From positions 3,029,001-3,093,000 of the forward strand of contig NZ_CP017147.1 of assembly GCF_001741865.1 (NCBI RefSeq): a stretch of DNA of 64,000 nt, read 5' to 3'. The stretch is from Bosea vaviloviae. Lineage in GTDB: Bacteria; Pseudomonadota; Alphaproteobacteria; Rhizobiales; Beijerinckiaceae. Position 1 is the stretch's first letter; every line of letters begins with the position of its first letter. Shown here one piece after another: positions 35,944-44,515 of this stretch. Position numbers and translations under genes: made by a program. The notes beneath the pieces are model-generated. The model had not been told where the DNA came from, did no database searches, and worked only from the letters and a program-made list of their open reading frames with translations.

Positions 35944-36615
35944 ATGATGGATGTCATCAAGCCTAAATACGTGACCTTCGATTGCCACGGGACCCTGATC
36001 TATTTCGCGATGGCGGATGCCGCGCGCGCGCTTTACGGCGCAAAGCTGGACGAGCCCGCTTTGCGCAAGCTCATCGATGATTTCTCGGCCTACCGCCTCG
36101 ATGAGGTGATGGGTGACTGGAAGCCTTATGAGGCGATCGTCTACAACGCTCTCGAGCAGACCTGCCGTCGCAACGGCGTCGCGTTCCACCCCGAAGATGC
36201 GCGCTGGGTCTATGAGCAGGTCCCCAGCTGGGGGCCGCACGCGGATGTGCCCGCCGGCCTAGCCAAGGTGGCCAAGGAGATCCCCCTCGTCATCCTCTCC
36301 AACGCGATGGACGACCAGATTCCGCACAATGTCGCCCGGCTCGGCGCGCCCTTCCACGCTGTCTACACGGCGCAGCAGGCAGGGGCGTACAAGCCGCGCT
36401 TCAAGGCCTTCGAATACATGTTGGACAAGCTCGGCTGCGGACCCGAGGATATCTGCCACGTCTCCTCCTCGTTCCGCTACGACCTGATGTCGGCGCATGA
36501 CCTCGGCATCAAACACAAGGTCTGGGTTAATCGCGGCCACGAGCCGCCAAACCCCTATTACGGCTATGTCGAGATCCGGGACATTGGCGGTCTGCCGGGG
36601 GTGTTTGGCCTCTGA
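35944..36615 (+). CDS. HAD-superfamily hydrolase, haloacid dehalogenase type II-like
   Basis: A 223-residue HAD enzyme. The nucleophile Asp13 is in TFDCHGTLIYF. Motif II is the serine in VILSNAMDDQ, motif III the lysine in GAYKPRFKAFEYML, and motif IV SSSFRYDLMSAHDLG. Type II dehalogenases have this FDxxGTL start and hydrolyse 2-haloacids, but related HADs are phosphatases and the halide-binding residues cannot be confirmed. GGAGCAGCG precedes the first of two adjacent ATG codons. The gene stands alone between repeats. Confidence 0.87.
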   Translation: MMDVIKPKYVTFDCHGTLIYFAMADAARALYGAKLDEPALRKLIDDFSAYRLDEVMGDWKPYEAIVYNALEQTCRRNGVAFHPEDARWVYEQVPSWGPHADVPAGLAKVAKEIPLVILSNAMDDQIPHNVARLGAPFHAVYTAQQAGAYKPRFKAFEYMLDKLGCGPEDICHVSSSFRYDLMSAHDLGIKHKVWVNRGHEPPNPYYGYVEIRDIGGLPGVFGL

Positions 36616-36621
36616 AGCCAG

Positions 36622-36655
36622 GAACGGGGCCATTCAATGAACGGGGCCATTCAGT
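36622..36655. repeat. 17-bp tandem duplication
   Basis: GAACGGGGCCATTCAAT followed by GAACGGGGCCATTCAGT, directly after the HAD gene stop codon. Confidence 0.85.
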
Positions 36656-36788
36656 CCCTTGTCCTGATTGCGGCGGTATCCGTCACGATGCCGCCGTCGG
36701 AATCGCCACGGAGCGTGATCCCGACGAGGCACCGTCAATCCGCTGAGTAGAAATCCAGCGCGGTTTTCGATCTGAGTGAAACACAGGC

Positions 36789-36913
36789 CGTCATTGCGAG
36801 AAGCGAAGCGACGAAGCAATCCAGGAGGACGTAGAGCGCTGCCGTTCCTGGATTGCTTCGCGGAGCCTGTACTCGGGCTTGCCGAAGGCAAGACCCGGGT
36901 GCTCGCAATGACG
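36789..36913. repeat. A element with an inserted hairpin
   Basis: The left arm CGTCATTGCGAGAAGCGAAG and the right end GCTCGCAATGACG belong to an A element. The right arm is interrupted by about 37 bp (36860-36898) that form their own hairpin, ACTCGGGCTTGCC-GAA-GGCAAGACCCGGGT. With this, 36656-36936 holds no gene. Confidence 0.8.
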
Positions 36914-36936
36914 GTTCAGTCAGATTGAAAACCGCT

Positions 36937-37428
36937 CTAGCGCTTCGGCATTATATTTCGCAGCGGGATGGTCCGCGTCTCGAAAGGTTTCCTCAGGACG
37001 ATCCTGGTGGAGAATTTGATGATGCCGACATCAAGCTCCAGCATGTCATCTCTGATCGCGCTGAAGCGCGACATGCTCTCGACGATGATCTTCAGGATAT
37101 AATCGCAGCCACCGCTGACATTGTAGCATTCGGTGATTTCCGGCAGTTTCTCGGCCGCCTCCTCGAACACGCGAAAGCTGTCGCGCCGGTGCTCGCTGAT
37201 GGTGATCTCGCTGAAAACCGTGATGAAACTGCCCAGCTTTTCAAGGGCGATATTGGCGTCATAGCCCCGGATGACCCCGGCTTCATGAAGACGTTTCACC
37301 CGGGCGAGGCAGGGACTCGGCGAGAGGCCCACGGCAGCCGACAGCTCGACATTCGAACAATGGCCGTTTCGCTGGATATAATCGAGCAGCTTGATGTCGA
37401 GCCAATCGAGTGAAACCGCCGTTTCCAT
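36937..37428 (-). CDS. Lrp/AsnC family transcriptional regulator
   Basis: A 163-residue regulator. The N-terminal helix-turn-helix is LDIKLLDYIQRNGHCSNVEL then VGLSPSPCLARVKRLHEAGV. The C-terminal RAM domain contains ECYNVSGGCDYILKIIVESM, the effector-binding stretch. Lrp/AsnC proteins sense amino acids; the next genes on the same strand encode a class III aminotransferase and a kinase, so this is a plausible local regulator of amino-acid catabolism. Confidence 0.93.
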   Translation of the reverse strand: METAVSLDWLDIKLLDYIQRNGHCSNVELSAAVGLSPSPCLARVKRLHEAGVIRGYDANIALEKLGSFITVFSEITISEHRRDSFRVFEEAAEKLPEITECYNVSGGCDYILKIIVESMSRFSAIRDDMLELDVGIIKFSTRIVLRKPFETRTIPLRNIMPKR

Positions 37429-37590
37429 GCGCTGACGTCCGTCCGGGATCGTGAACCGCGCTGCCCAGGCGCTGCTTTTTTGCCGCCTCTAACCCCTGCG
37501 AGCCGCGCCGATCAGCCGACCGCAGGGGGCGAGCGATGCTGGGGGTGTTCGACCGGCTGCGCAAGTGTCGGGTGCCCGGCATGATCCTCG

Positions 37591-37862
37591 TGAGAGGCTG
37601 GCCTGACATGCAGCCAAGGATTTCAATGGCTCTGCCTTGATCACTAACGCGCCGTCATTCCGGACGCAGCCCCCGGGTCCGATCTTCGATCGGCCCAAGG
37701 ACAGGCTCCGCGGAGATCCGGAACCCATCGTAGAGTTTCGGAGCCCTCGGATGGATTCCGGAGCTGCGCCGCTGACGCGGCTTGTCCGGAATGACGATGC
37801 GGGTGATGGCAAGCGATAGGAACCTCCTGATATCGCTCGATTCATTTTGGGTCGGCCTCTGA
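37591..37862. repeat. E element (MITE-like, 272 bp)
   Basis: Left end TGAGAGGCTGGCCTGACATG and right end TTCATTTTGGGTCGGCCTCT form imperfect terminal inverted repeats. The interior palindrome runs from CGTCATTCCGGACGCAGC to GCTTGTCCGGAATGACG. Compared with the copy at 54667 it carries an extra hairpin insertion of about 36 bp (CCGATCTTCGATCGG near 37680). It fills most of the gap 37429-37920. Confidence 0.75.
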
Positions 37863-37920
37863 GGACAAAGCGCTTGAGATCGGCGCAGCGACGACGCCGA
37901 TCATAGCCTGGCGCAGCCCG

Positions 37921-39264
37921 CTATGGGGCAGCAGCACCCAGCGCGTCCTGGAGCGCCTGGAGGAAGCGGTCGACATGGGCCGCCTCGCAGATCAGCGGCG
38001 GGCGCACCTTGAGCGTGTCTTCATTCGCCCCGGTCGTGCTGATCAGGACGCCGTCATCGCGCAGGGCATTGACGATAGTCAAAGCCATGGCGCGGCGCTG
38101 GGCGGCGGCCATGCCCTCGAGGCCGATATCGATGCCGAAGAACAGGCCGGCATGGCGCACGGCCCGGATGCCCGCCAAGCGGCCTGCAAGCTGCTCCAGC
38201 CCGGCGTTCAGGCGCGCGCCCATGGCCAGCGCGTTCTCAAGGATCCGGTCTCTTTGCAGAATCGTCAGGACTGCATCGGCAGTGGCGATGCCGACGGTAT
38301 TTCCGGCGAATGTATTCGAGTACCGGGCCGTGGCGCCGAAACGGTCCATCGCCGCATGACGCCCGACGACCGCGCCGATCGGGAAGCCGTTGCCCATGGG
38401 CTTGCCAAGCGTGGCGAGGTCAGGCGCGATGCCATGCCGCTCGAAGCCCCACATATGCGTGCCGGTGCGTCCGAAACCCGGCTGAACCTCGTCGGCGATG
38501 AAAAGACCGCCGGCCTCGCGCACCGCTGCGACCGCGCCGGCGATGAAGCCGGGAGGATCGACCCAGACGCCGTCGCTGGAAAAGATGCTGTCGATCAGCA
38601 GCGCCGCAACGCCGATGCCGCGCCGGTTCAGATCCTTGATCGCGGCCCGAACCTGCGCTTCGAAGAACGCGGCTGCCTGCGCCTCCGGCACGCCTGCGGG
38701 GCCGGGCAGGTCTACCATGCGCAGGGAGGGGCTGAGCTGCACGGCCTCGCCGAGATTGGGCGAGACCATTGCCACCGCCGCGCTCGTGCCGTGATAGGCG
38801 TAGGACGAGACGATCACGCCCTCATTCCCGTTGACGAGCCTGGCGATCCTGAGCGCGAGGTCGTTGGATTCGCTTCCCGTGCAGGTGAAGACGACCCGGT
38901 CGAGCTCCCCGGGAAAGGTGGCGACGAGCCGCTCGGCATAGTCGACCAGCTGCGGTTCGAGATAGCGCGTATTCGCGCTGATCCGGCCGGCTTGCGCCGC
39001 CATGGCCGCATTCACCTCCGGGTGGCAATGACCCAACGAGGGAACATTGTTGTAGAAATCGAGATAGGCGCGGCCATCGGGATCGTAGAGCCACATCCCT
39101 TCACCGCGAACGAAGTGAACCGGCCGGCGATATTGCAGGCGGTAGGACGAGCCGAGCACCGCGTCGCGGCGGGCGATCAGGGCCGCATCGCGCGGCGCGA
39201 TATCGGCCTCACCCGGCCTGTAGCGGTTGGGCATGAGATCGACGGATATGAGATCGACGGACAT
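37921..39264 (-). CDS. Class III aminotransferase, possible phospholyase (AGXT2L/PhoLy-like)
   Basis: A 447-residue PLP enzyme. The active-site lysine is in LATLGKPMGNGFPIGAVVG, with AYHGTSAAV and FIADEVQPGFGRTG as cofactor motifs. Class III proteins next to aminoglycoside-kinase-like genes often act as phospholyases that split O-phosphoethanolamine or 5-phosphohydroxylysine rather than transaminate. The kinase gene follows the same orientation 84 bp upstream, supporting this role. The start at 39264 has AGG-rich sequence upstream; an ATG ten codons further in is possible. The start region contains a 15-bp tandem repeat. Confidence 0.87.
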   Translation of the reverse strand: MSVDLISVDLMPNRYRPGEADIAPRDAALIARRDAVLGSSYRLQYRRPVHFVRGEGMWLYDPDGRAYLDFYNNVPSLGHCHPEVNAAMAAQAGRISANTRYLEPQLVDYAERLVATFPGELDRVVFTCTGSESNDLALRIARLVNGNEGVIVSSYAYHGTSAAVAMVSPNLGEAVQLSPSLRMVDLPGPAGVPEAQAAAFFEAQVRAAIKDLNRRGIGVAALLIDSIFSSDGVWVDPPGFIAGAVAAVREAGGLFIADEVQPGFGRTGTHMWGFERHGIAPDLATLGKPMGNGFPIGAVVGRHAAMDRFGATARYSNTFAGNTVGIATADAVLTILQRDRILENALAMGARLNAGLEQLAGRLAGIRAVRHAGLFFGIDIGLEGMAAAQRRAMALTIVNALRDDGVLISTTGANEDTLKVRPPLICEAAHVDRFLQALQDALGAAAP

Positions 39265-39267
39265 GAG
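39233..39267. repeat. 15-bp tandem repeat at the aminotransferase start
   Basis: ATGAGATCGACGGAT and ATGAGATCGACGGAC follow each other, with a partial third copy. They encode the repeated SVDLI of the N-terminus and produce two alternative ATG starts. Confidence 0.85.
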
Positions 39268-39348
39268 CTTCAACCTGTTCGACAGAAATGCGGGGGCAAT
39301 TCGGGGTGAGGCGCCTGGCGACGCCTGCATAGGCACAATCGCGGCAAT

Positions 39349-40488
39349 CTACGACATCGCTGCCGCTGCCATGACGGCTGCCCGCTCCCTGGCGGGATCG
39401 AGCGGGGCGAGGATGGCCAGGCCCCGTTCGGCCCGGGGGACGTTCTTCTTGATGTAGTCGGCATTCCCGGGAAACAGGTGCGCGCGCCAGTAATTGATCA
39501 GGATCAGGGCGCTCTGGCGCGCTCGCATCAGCCCGACGAGCAATCCCGCTTCATCGGACGAAAGCGGCAGCACCGCGGCATAACCGGCAATCAGATGCTC
39601 CGCGCCGCCGAGCGGCAGAGCAGGGTCGCTCACCAGGTGGCCCGCCGCGATGGCGAGGTCCTGGATCCTGGGGCCCCAGCAGCCATCGCCGAAATCGATG
39701 AAGGCGATGCCAGCCTCGCTCACCAGCGTGTTGAACGGGCTCGGGTCGTTATGAGCGATCTGCCAGGGCACGCTGCCGATCGCGGGCGCGATCTCGCGTT
39801 CGAAAGCGCGCATCGAGCGGGCAACCGCTTCGGCGACCGGCCCGGGCGGCAGATAGCGCTGCAGCTCCATCAAGCGCGGCCAGCATCTGACATGCCAGAG
39901 GACAGGCCGATGCATCGCCGGCAGCTCGCGCCGGCTCAAGGCGAGATCGAGCCGTCCCAGGGCGCAGCCGACATCGCGGAGCAACCGCGGCGACCGCGCC
40001 ACCCTATGCATGGGGGTGCCCTCCACGCGGGTCTGCAGATAGCCGCAGACGCCGTCATGCGCGAACATCAGCCCGCCGCCGCTGGTCGGCAGGACAAGGG
40101 GCGCGACGAACCCGGTCGCGCCTGCGACAGTGGCGATCGCGGCGGACTGGAAACGGAAGCTTTCGACCGCCTCGGGCCGCCGCGACGTCTTGAGGATCAG
40201 GCGCCGACCATCGGGAAGCGAAACCTCGGCCGTGCATTCGACTTCGGACGACAAGGTTTTGATCTCGCCGGACAGGCCATAGTGCCGCGCCAGCAGATCC
40301 ACCAGCACGCCATCCGCGACAACGCTCGGCGGCGCCGCCAGCACCGCCGCGGCATCGCGAAAATAGGCGTCCTGCGCGACGGGGGAGGTCAAGGGGGTCT
40401 CCCACGCCGTGCCGGCCGACAGGATGGACCGGCCGGTGTCGCCAGCAAGACCGGCATCGTCATCGACACTCAAAACCGCTCTCCGCAA
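39349..40488 (-). CDS. Aminoglycoside-phosphotransferase-fold kinase, hydroxylysine kinase-like
   Basis: A 379-residue small-molecule kinase. The catalytic loop is WQIAHNDPSPFNTLVSE, where Asp and Asn are the base and Mg ligand, and the DFG-like motif is AFIDFGDGCWGPRIQDLA. The ATP lysine is in RRLILKTSRR. Bacterial relatives with an adjacent class III aminotransferase phosphorylate hydroxylysine or ethanolamine-type amino alcohols before phosphate elimination. The start is a TTG at 40488, and the upstream ribosome site is weak. It precedes the aminotransferase on the minus strand and probably forms a two-gene operon. Confidence 0.82.
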   Translation of the reverse strand: MRRAVLSVDDDAGLAGDTGRSILSAGTAWETPLTSPVAQDAYFRDAAAVLAAPPSVVADGVLVDLLARHYGLSGEIKTLSSEVECTAEVSLPDGRRLILKTSRRPEAVESFRFQSAAIATVAGATGFVAPLVLPTSGGGLMFAHDGVCGYLQTRVEGTPMHRVARSPRLLRDVGCALGRLDLALSRRELPAMHRPVLWHVRCWPRLMELQRYLPPGPVAEAVARSMRAFEREIAPAIGSVPWQIAHNDPSPFNTLVSEAGIAFIDFGDGCWGPRIQDLAIAAGHLVSDPALPLGGAEHLIAGYAAVLPLSSDEAGLLVGLMRARQSALILINYWRAHLFPGNADYIKKNVPRAERGLAILAPLDPARERAAVMAAAAMS

Positions 40489-40938
40489 TGGGCCGCGATC
40501 GACGATCGGGCGCTCCGTCCTCGCATCGATATGCCCGGTGGCCCGATGAGATTAGACTTGGAACGGCGCGTAAGATCGGCGGCCGCCTGCCATTGCAAGC
40601 AGAAGATGTCGCGTTTTTCACAACCTTCGGCAGAAGATTTGGAGAGCTTCGGGAATGGCGATGGCCGGGGTTTTGAGCGCCGGTGAAGGCGCTTTTCCGG
40701 GGATTTGGAGGGGAGTTTAACAGCGGGGCGATCCGGCCGATCGCTTTCGGGCAAGTCATCGCCCGAGCGGGACGTCATCGCGCGCGCCGGTCGGCGGGCG
40801 GGTAGAGCGCGGGGCTCATGGCCGCAGATAAGCGGGGAGGGGCCGGCACGCACCCGTCCGATCTTCGGATCGGCTAGCGCGGGCGCGCAGCCCCCGCCGT
40901 CTCAGGGCGCGTCAGCCCCTCCTCATCTCCCGCCCCCC
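40489..40938. other. Intergenic region without recognised genes
   Basis: 450 bp between the kinase and the ABC binding protein. A short hairpin CCGATCTTCGGATCGG (near 40857) resembles those inserted in the E element and the partial copy at 16950. No conserved coding frame was found. Confidence 0.6.
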
Positions 40939-42543
40939 TCACTGCCCCGCCTTGTGCACATCCGTCGCCAGCGTCAGCTCATCGATCCTGGGGGCGTAGC
41001 GCAGCCTGCGCTGCGTCGCCCAGATGTTCTTGAAATGATAGAGCGGGATGATCGCGACGTCGCTGGAGACGAGCTTCACCGCGTCCAGCACCAGTTTTTC
41101 GCGCCTGGCCTCGTCGACTTCGCTGATCGCCGCGGTGGTGAGCGCGTCGAGCGCGGGGTTTGAATACTGCGCCCAGTTATAGAGGCCCCAGCCGGTCTGC
41201 TGGCTGCGGGTCGCGAGCAGGTCGCGCAGCAGGCCCGTACCCTCCATCGAGTTGTTGCTCCAGCTGCCGAGATAAGCGGAGAACTGGCTCTTGGCGCCGC
41301 GCGTGGAGTAGACGCTGAAGGGCATCGCATCGATCGCGACCTCGACGCCGATGCGGCTCCACATCTGCGCCAGCGCCTGGGCGACCTCGACGCTGTAGGG
41401 CGTGCGGTCATTGGCGGTCGAGAGCGTCAGCCGGAAGCCGTCGGGGAAGCCGGCCTCGCCCAGGAGTTTCTTGGCCTTCTGCACGTCATAGGCCGGGACC
41501 GGCGTCTTGGCGTCGTATCCGGGGATGCCGGCCGGCAGCCACTGGCCGGTCGGGGTCGCCGTGCCCAGCACCACGCGCTCGGTGATCCCGGCGCGGTTGA
41601 TCGCAAGCGAGAGCGCCTCGCGCACCTTCTGTTTCGTCAATGGCGAGGGCTCGATCTTGACGCCCTTCTTGTCCAGCACCGCGGGCGCGTCGGGCGCCGG
41701 CTGGATCATCGGCACGACATAGTTGACGCGCATGCCGGCGATCTCGGCGACCTTGACCTTGTCGGAGGATTGCAGGCGCGGCAGGTCGCTGGCCGAGGGC
41801 TGGTCGATCACGTCGATATCGCCCGCCAAAAGGGCTGCGGTGCGCACGGCGACATTGGGGATCAGCCGCAGCGTCACGCTCGTCCAGTCGGGCTTCTTCC
41901 CCCACCACGTGTCGTTGCCGACGAGTTCGATGCGCTCGCCCGGCTGATAGGCCGAGAACTTGAACGGGCCGGTGCCGATCGCGGCCTTGCCGCTGTTGTA
42001 GTCGGCCGTGGTCGCGTCCTGCCCGGCATGGCGCGAGACGATGGCAAGCCGCGTCAGGTCGCTCGGCAGATTGGGGATCGGCGTCGCGGTGGTCAGGCGG
42101 ATCAGCAGCGGGCCCGCCACCTCGACGGCGGTGATCGGCCGGATGATGCCGGCAAAGCCGCCGAGATTATTGGGCACGTCGAGCGCCCGTTTCAGCGTGA
42201 AGGCGACGTCGTCGGCGGTGAACGGCTTGCCGTCATGCCAGGTCACGCCCTCGCGCAGGGTGAACTCCCAGATCGTCGGCGAGACCGCGCGCCAGGCCGT
42301 CGCCAGCCCCGGCGCAAGCTTGCCATCGGCCAGGCGGTCGACCAGCCGGTCGAAGATGTGGAAGGCGACGAGGTTGTTGGGGGTGGTCGAGTAGAAATGC
42401 GGATCGAGCGAATTGACGGAGCCGCCGAGCCCGATGGTCAGCTTCTCCGCCTGGGCCGGAACGGCGCCGAGTGCAGCGATGCCGAGAGAGACGGCGAACG
42501 CGCCGGCAAGGCGCGGCATCCGCAGCGTCAGAGAAGAAGCCAT
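40939..42543 (-). CDS. ABC transporter substrate-binding protein, peptide/nickel (family 5) type
   Basis: A 534-residue periplasmic receptor. The signal peptide ends near VPAQAEKLTIG, followed by SVNSLDPHFYSTTPNNL and the family 5 signature around TWEFTLREGVTWHDGKPFTA-like (actual WEFTLREGVTWHDGKPF) and DVAFTLKRALDVPNN. It would deliver peptides or other small organic molecules to DppBC-type permeases; such permeases lie 6.5 kb away at 49-51 kb. AAAGGGG gives 6-bp spacing to the ATG at 42543 rather than the one two codons before it. Its promoter shares a 17-bp motif with the acyl-CoA ligase at 47496. Confidence 0.9.
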   Translation of the reverse strand: MASSLTLRMPRLAGAFAVSLGIAALGAVPAQAEKLTIGLGGSVNSLDPHFYSTTPNNLVAFHIFDRLVDRLADGKLAPGLATAWRAVSPTIWEFTLREGVTWHDGKPFTADDVAFTLKRALDVPNNLGGFAGIIRPITAVEVAGPLLIRLTTATPIPNLPSDLTRLAIVSRHAGQDATTADYNSGKAAIGTGPFKFSAYQPGERIELVGNDTWWGKKPDWTSVTLRLIPNVAVRTAALLAGDIDVIDQPSASDLPRLQSSDKVKVAEIAGMRVNYVVPMIQPAPDAPAVLDKKGVKIEPSPLTKQKVREALSLAINRAGITERVVLGTATPTGQWLPAGIPGYDAKTPVPAYDVQKAKKLLGEAGFPDGFRLTLSTANDRTPYSVEVAQALAQMWSRIGVEVAIDAMPFSVYSTRGAKSQFSAYLGSWSNNSMEGTGLLRDLLATRSQQTGWGLYNWAQYSNPALDALTTAAISEVDEARREKLVLDAVKLVSSDVAIIPLYHFKNIWATQRRLRYAPRIDELTLATDVHKAGQ

Positions 42544-42556
42544 GGCCATCCCCTTT

Positions 42557-42573
42557 ATTATTGTATGTCAATA
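42557..42573. promoter_or_regulatory. Shared 17-bp promoter motif, copy 1
   Basis: ATTATTGTATGTCAATA lies 13 bp upstream of the binding-protein start. Fifteen of 17 bases match the copy at 47458-47474. Such an AT-rich motif is rare in this GC-rich window. Confidence 0.6.
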
Positions 42574-42649
42574 ACTAATATTTGAAGACAATTTCTGTGG
42601 ACTGTCAAGGTAGCGCTGGAGGCGGGCGGCGGACGGGTTGCTCTCCCTC

Positions 42650-42893
42650 GTGGCCGAGATGAAGCGAAGTGCCGGATGAAGGGCGCGGGGAACCCTTCTC
42701 CCGTGTGGGAGAAGGGCAGGGATGAGGGCCCGCCGTTGATTATTGAGGCGCAACGGAGCCGCCGCGCCTTCTCCTGAATGGGCACAGCCTCATCCCTGTC
42801 CTTCTCACTGAACTCGGGCTTGCTCGAGTTCAGCACCCAAAGTGTCGAAGTCGGGTGGGCTCGGCTTCGATGAGGGAGACGGGTTTCCCGCGC
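42650..42893. repeat. B-B' composite with inserted double hairpin, left flank of the DUF559 gene
   Basis: Hairpin B (about 42688-42725) has arms CCTTCTCCCGTGTGGGAGAAGG. The inner segment reads GGCCCGCCGTTGATTATTGA. In B' (about 42795-42893) the loop is replaced by a 63-nt unit with two hairpins (42809-42832 and 42845-42870). It ends 26 bp before the DUF559 start and is inverted relative to the composite on the other side of that gene. Confidence 0.75.
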
Positions 42894-42919
42894 CTCTTCG
42901 CCAGTCCATCATCACCGCC

Positions 42920-43255
42920 ATGACGACCGAGCAACGCCGCTTCGCCAGACGCCAGCGGGCGCAGGCAACCGAGCCCGAGGACATCGTTTGGGGCCTGCTG
43001 CGCAACCGGCGTCTCGACGGCCTCAAGTTCCGCCGGCAGGTGCCGCTGCTCGGCTACACCGTCGATTTCCTCGGCGTGGAGCGCAGGTTGATCGTCGAGA
43101 TCGATGGCCGGCAGCATGATTGGGAACGCGACTACGATGTGGCCCGCACGCAGGAGATTGAGCACCACGGCTTCACCCTGCTGCGTTTCAGCAATGCGCA
43201 GGTTCGCGATGAGCGCGACGCAGTTGTGGCAGCGATCCGCAAGGCCTTGGGCTGA
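42920..43255 (+). CDS. DUF559 domain endonuclease-like protein (VSR/PD-(D/E)xK-related)
   Basis: A 111-residue protein. The N-terminus (RQRAQATEPEDIVWGLLRNR) and RRQVPLLGYTVDFLGVERRL lead to IVEIDGRQHDWERDYDVART. VDF and EIDGxxH fit the metal site of DUF559, a family related to very-short-patch-repair nucleases. The C-terminal helix (QVRDERDAVVAAIRKALG) is normal, so it looks complete and intact. It lies between two B-B' composites in opposite orientation, 26 bp after one and about 1 bp before the other. A nuclease role in repair or in moving those repeats is inference. Confidence 0.88.
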   Translation: MTTEQRRFARRQRAQATEPEDIVWGLLRNRRLDGLKFRRQVPLLGYTVDFLGVERRLIVEIDGRQHDWERDYDVARTQEIEHHGFTLLRFSNAQVRDERDAVVAAIRKALG

Positions 43256-43256
43256 C

Positions 43257-43442
43257 CGGGGTCTCCTCCCCGATGAGGGCCCGCGCCCAAACCAAAAAGG
43301 CGCTGCGGCATAGTTGCGCCCCAACAATCAGCGGCACACCCTCACCCCTGCCCCTCTCCCTGAACCCGGGTATACCCGGGTTCAGCACTTGGAGTGTCGA
43401 ACTCGGGTAGACCCGACTTCGATGCGGGAGAGGGGTTCCCCG
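43257..43442. repeat. B-B' composite with inserted double hairpin, right flank of the DUF559 gene
   Basis: Begins right after the DUF559 stop with a shortened B half (GGGGTCTCCTCCCC), then inner sequence CGCCCCAACAATCAGCGGCA, then B' with the loop replaced by hairpins at 43361-43384 and 43397-43422. A D-type module (GCTCGCGGCGAACCGGAC) follows to about 43530. Nothing else was found in 43256-43611. Confidence 0.75.
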
Positions 43443-43611
43443 CGCTTGTCCGATCCGTCCCCGCCCGCTGGAAAGCCCGCGATGAACGGAGCTTTTCGAT
43501 TGGGCGCTCGCGGCGAACCGGACCGCAGTGGGCCGCTTGTCCGGAATGACGCGGTGGTTCCGAGGGTGAACGGCCTGCGCCGGGAGGCGCTGTCTGGAAC
43601 CTCCCGAGCCC

Positions 43612-44445
43612 TCAGGAGATCAGCGTCTCGGTCGCGCGGGTTGCGGCTGCGGCGACTAGCGGTGCGAGCTGCGCGATGGCGGCCTGGCGCTCGAAGCGCG
43701 TCGTCAGGGTCGAGAGATTGATCGCGCCGACGGCGCGGCCGGCCCGGTCATGCACGGCGGCCGAGACCGAGATCGAGCCCTGCTCCATGTTCTTCTCGGT
43801 GACAGCGAAACCGGCTGTTTTCACCGCCTCGAGCAGCCGCATCATCTCGGCTGCATTCTTGGCCTGCGTGCGCGAAGGCACCGAGTCATGCGAGGCGTTC
43901 CAGATCTTCTCGATATGGGCCGGGGCGGAATGCCCGAGCAGCACCTGGCCGGAGGAGGAGGACAGCGCCGGGAAACGGGTGCCGACCGGCAGGTTGATCG
44001 AGGAGATATGGGTGCTGGGAAGCGTGGCGATGATGACGATCTCGGCGCGGTCGACTTCGACCCAGGAGATCGTCTCGCGCGTGCGTTCGGCCAGTTCGCG
44101 CATGGCGGGATAGGCGGCGTCGAGCGCCAGGTTCGAGGACACCGCGCTCTGGGCGAAGCGGAAGACCTTTCGGGCGAGCGTATAGCGCTTGGTCTGCTCG
44201 TCCCGGTCGAGATAGCCGAGCCGTTCGAGCGTGTAGATGAAGCGCTGCGAGGCGCTGCGGCCAAGCCCGGTGCGAATGGCGATGTCGGACAGGCTCAAGC
44301 TCGCCGTGGTCTTGTCGAAGGTCTCCAGCACCTTCATCGCCTTGCCGACCGAGGCGACGAAGAGGCGCTCATCGATCTCGCCTGCGACCGGGCCGGCATC
44401 GCCGCGCGGCAAGGCCGTGCTTGGTTTCGTCGTTGCGTCCGGCAT
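43612..44445 (-). CDS. IclR family transcriptional regulator
   Basis: A 277-residue regulator. The winged helix contains SLSDIAIRTGLGRSASQRFI followed by YTLERLGYLDRDEQTKRYTL. The GAF-like effector domain ends with SISVSAAVHDRAGRAVGAIN. IclR proteins control aromatic and acid catabolism. It lies 70 bp from the stop of the malonyl-CoA-synthetase-like gene on the same strand. It is the only regulator in the 41-51 kb catabolic block and the best candidate to bind the shared promoter motif. Confidence 0.92.
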   Translation of the reverse strand: MPDATTKPSTALPRGDAGPVAGEIDERLFVASVGKAMKVLETFDKTTASLSLSDIAIRTGLGRSASQRFIYTLERLGYLDRDEQTKRYTLARKVFRFAQSAVSSNLALDAAYPAMRELAERTRETISWVEVDRAEIVIIATLPSTHISSINLPVGTRFPALSSSSGQVLLGHSAPAHIEKIWNASHDSVPSRTQAKNAAEMMRLLEAVKTAGFAVTEKNMEQGSISVSAAVHDRAGRAVGAINLSTLTTRFERQAAIAQLAPLVAAAATRATETLIS

Positions 44446-44515
44446 GCGCCTTCATGCTTTCCTGTCGATAAGGGGCAGCGTTAGCATCTTTGTGCGGCTG
44501 CTAAAACCCGGCGAT

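Noticed and set aside
40705..41163. A 152-codon plus-strand open frame near the kinase
   Set aside because: It overlaps the ABC binding-protein gene on the other strand and has shadow-like composition.
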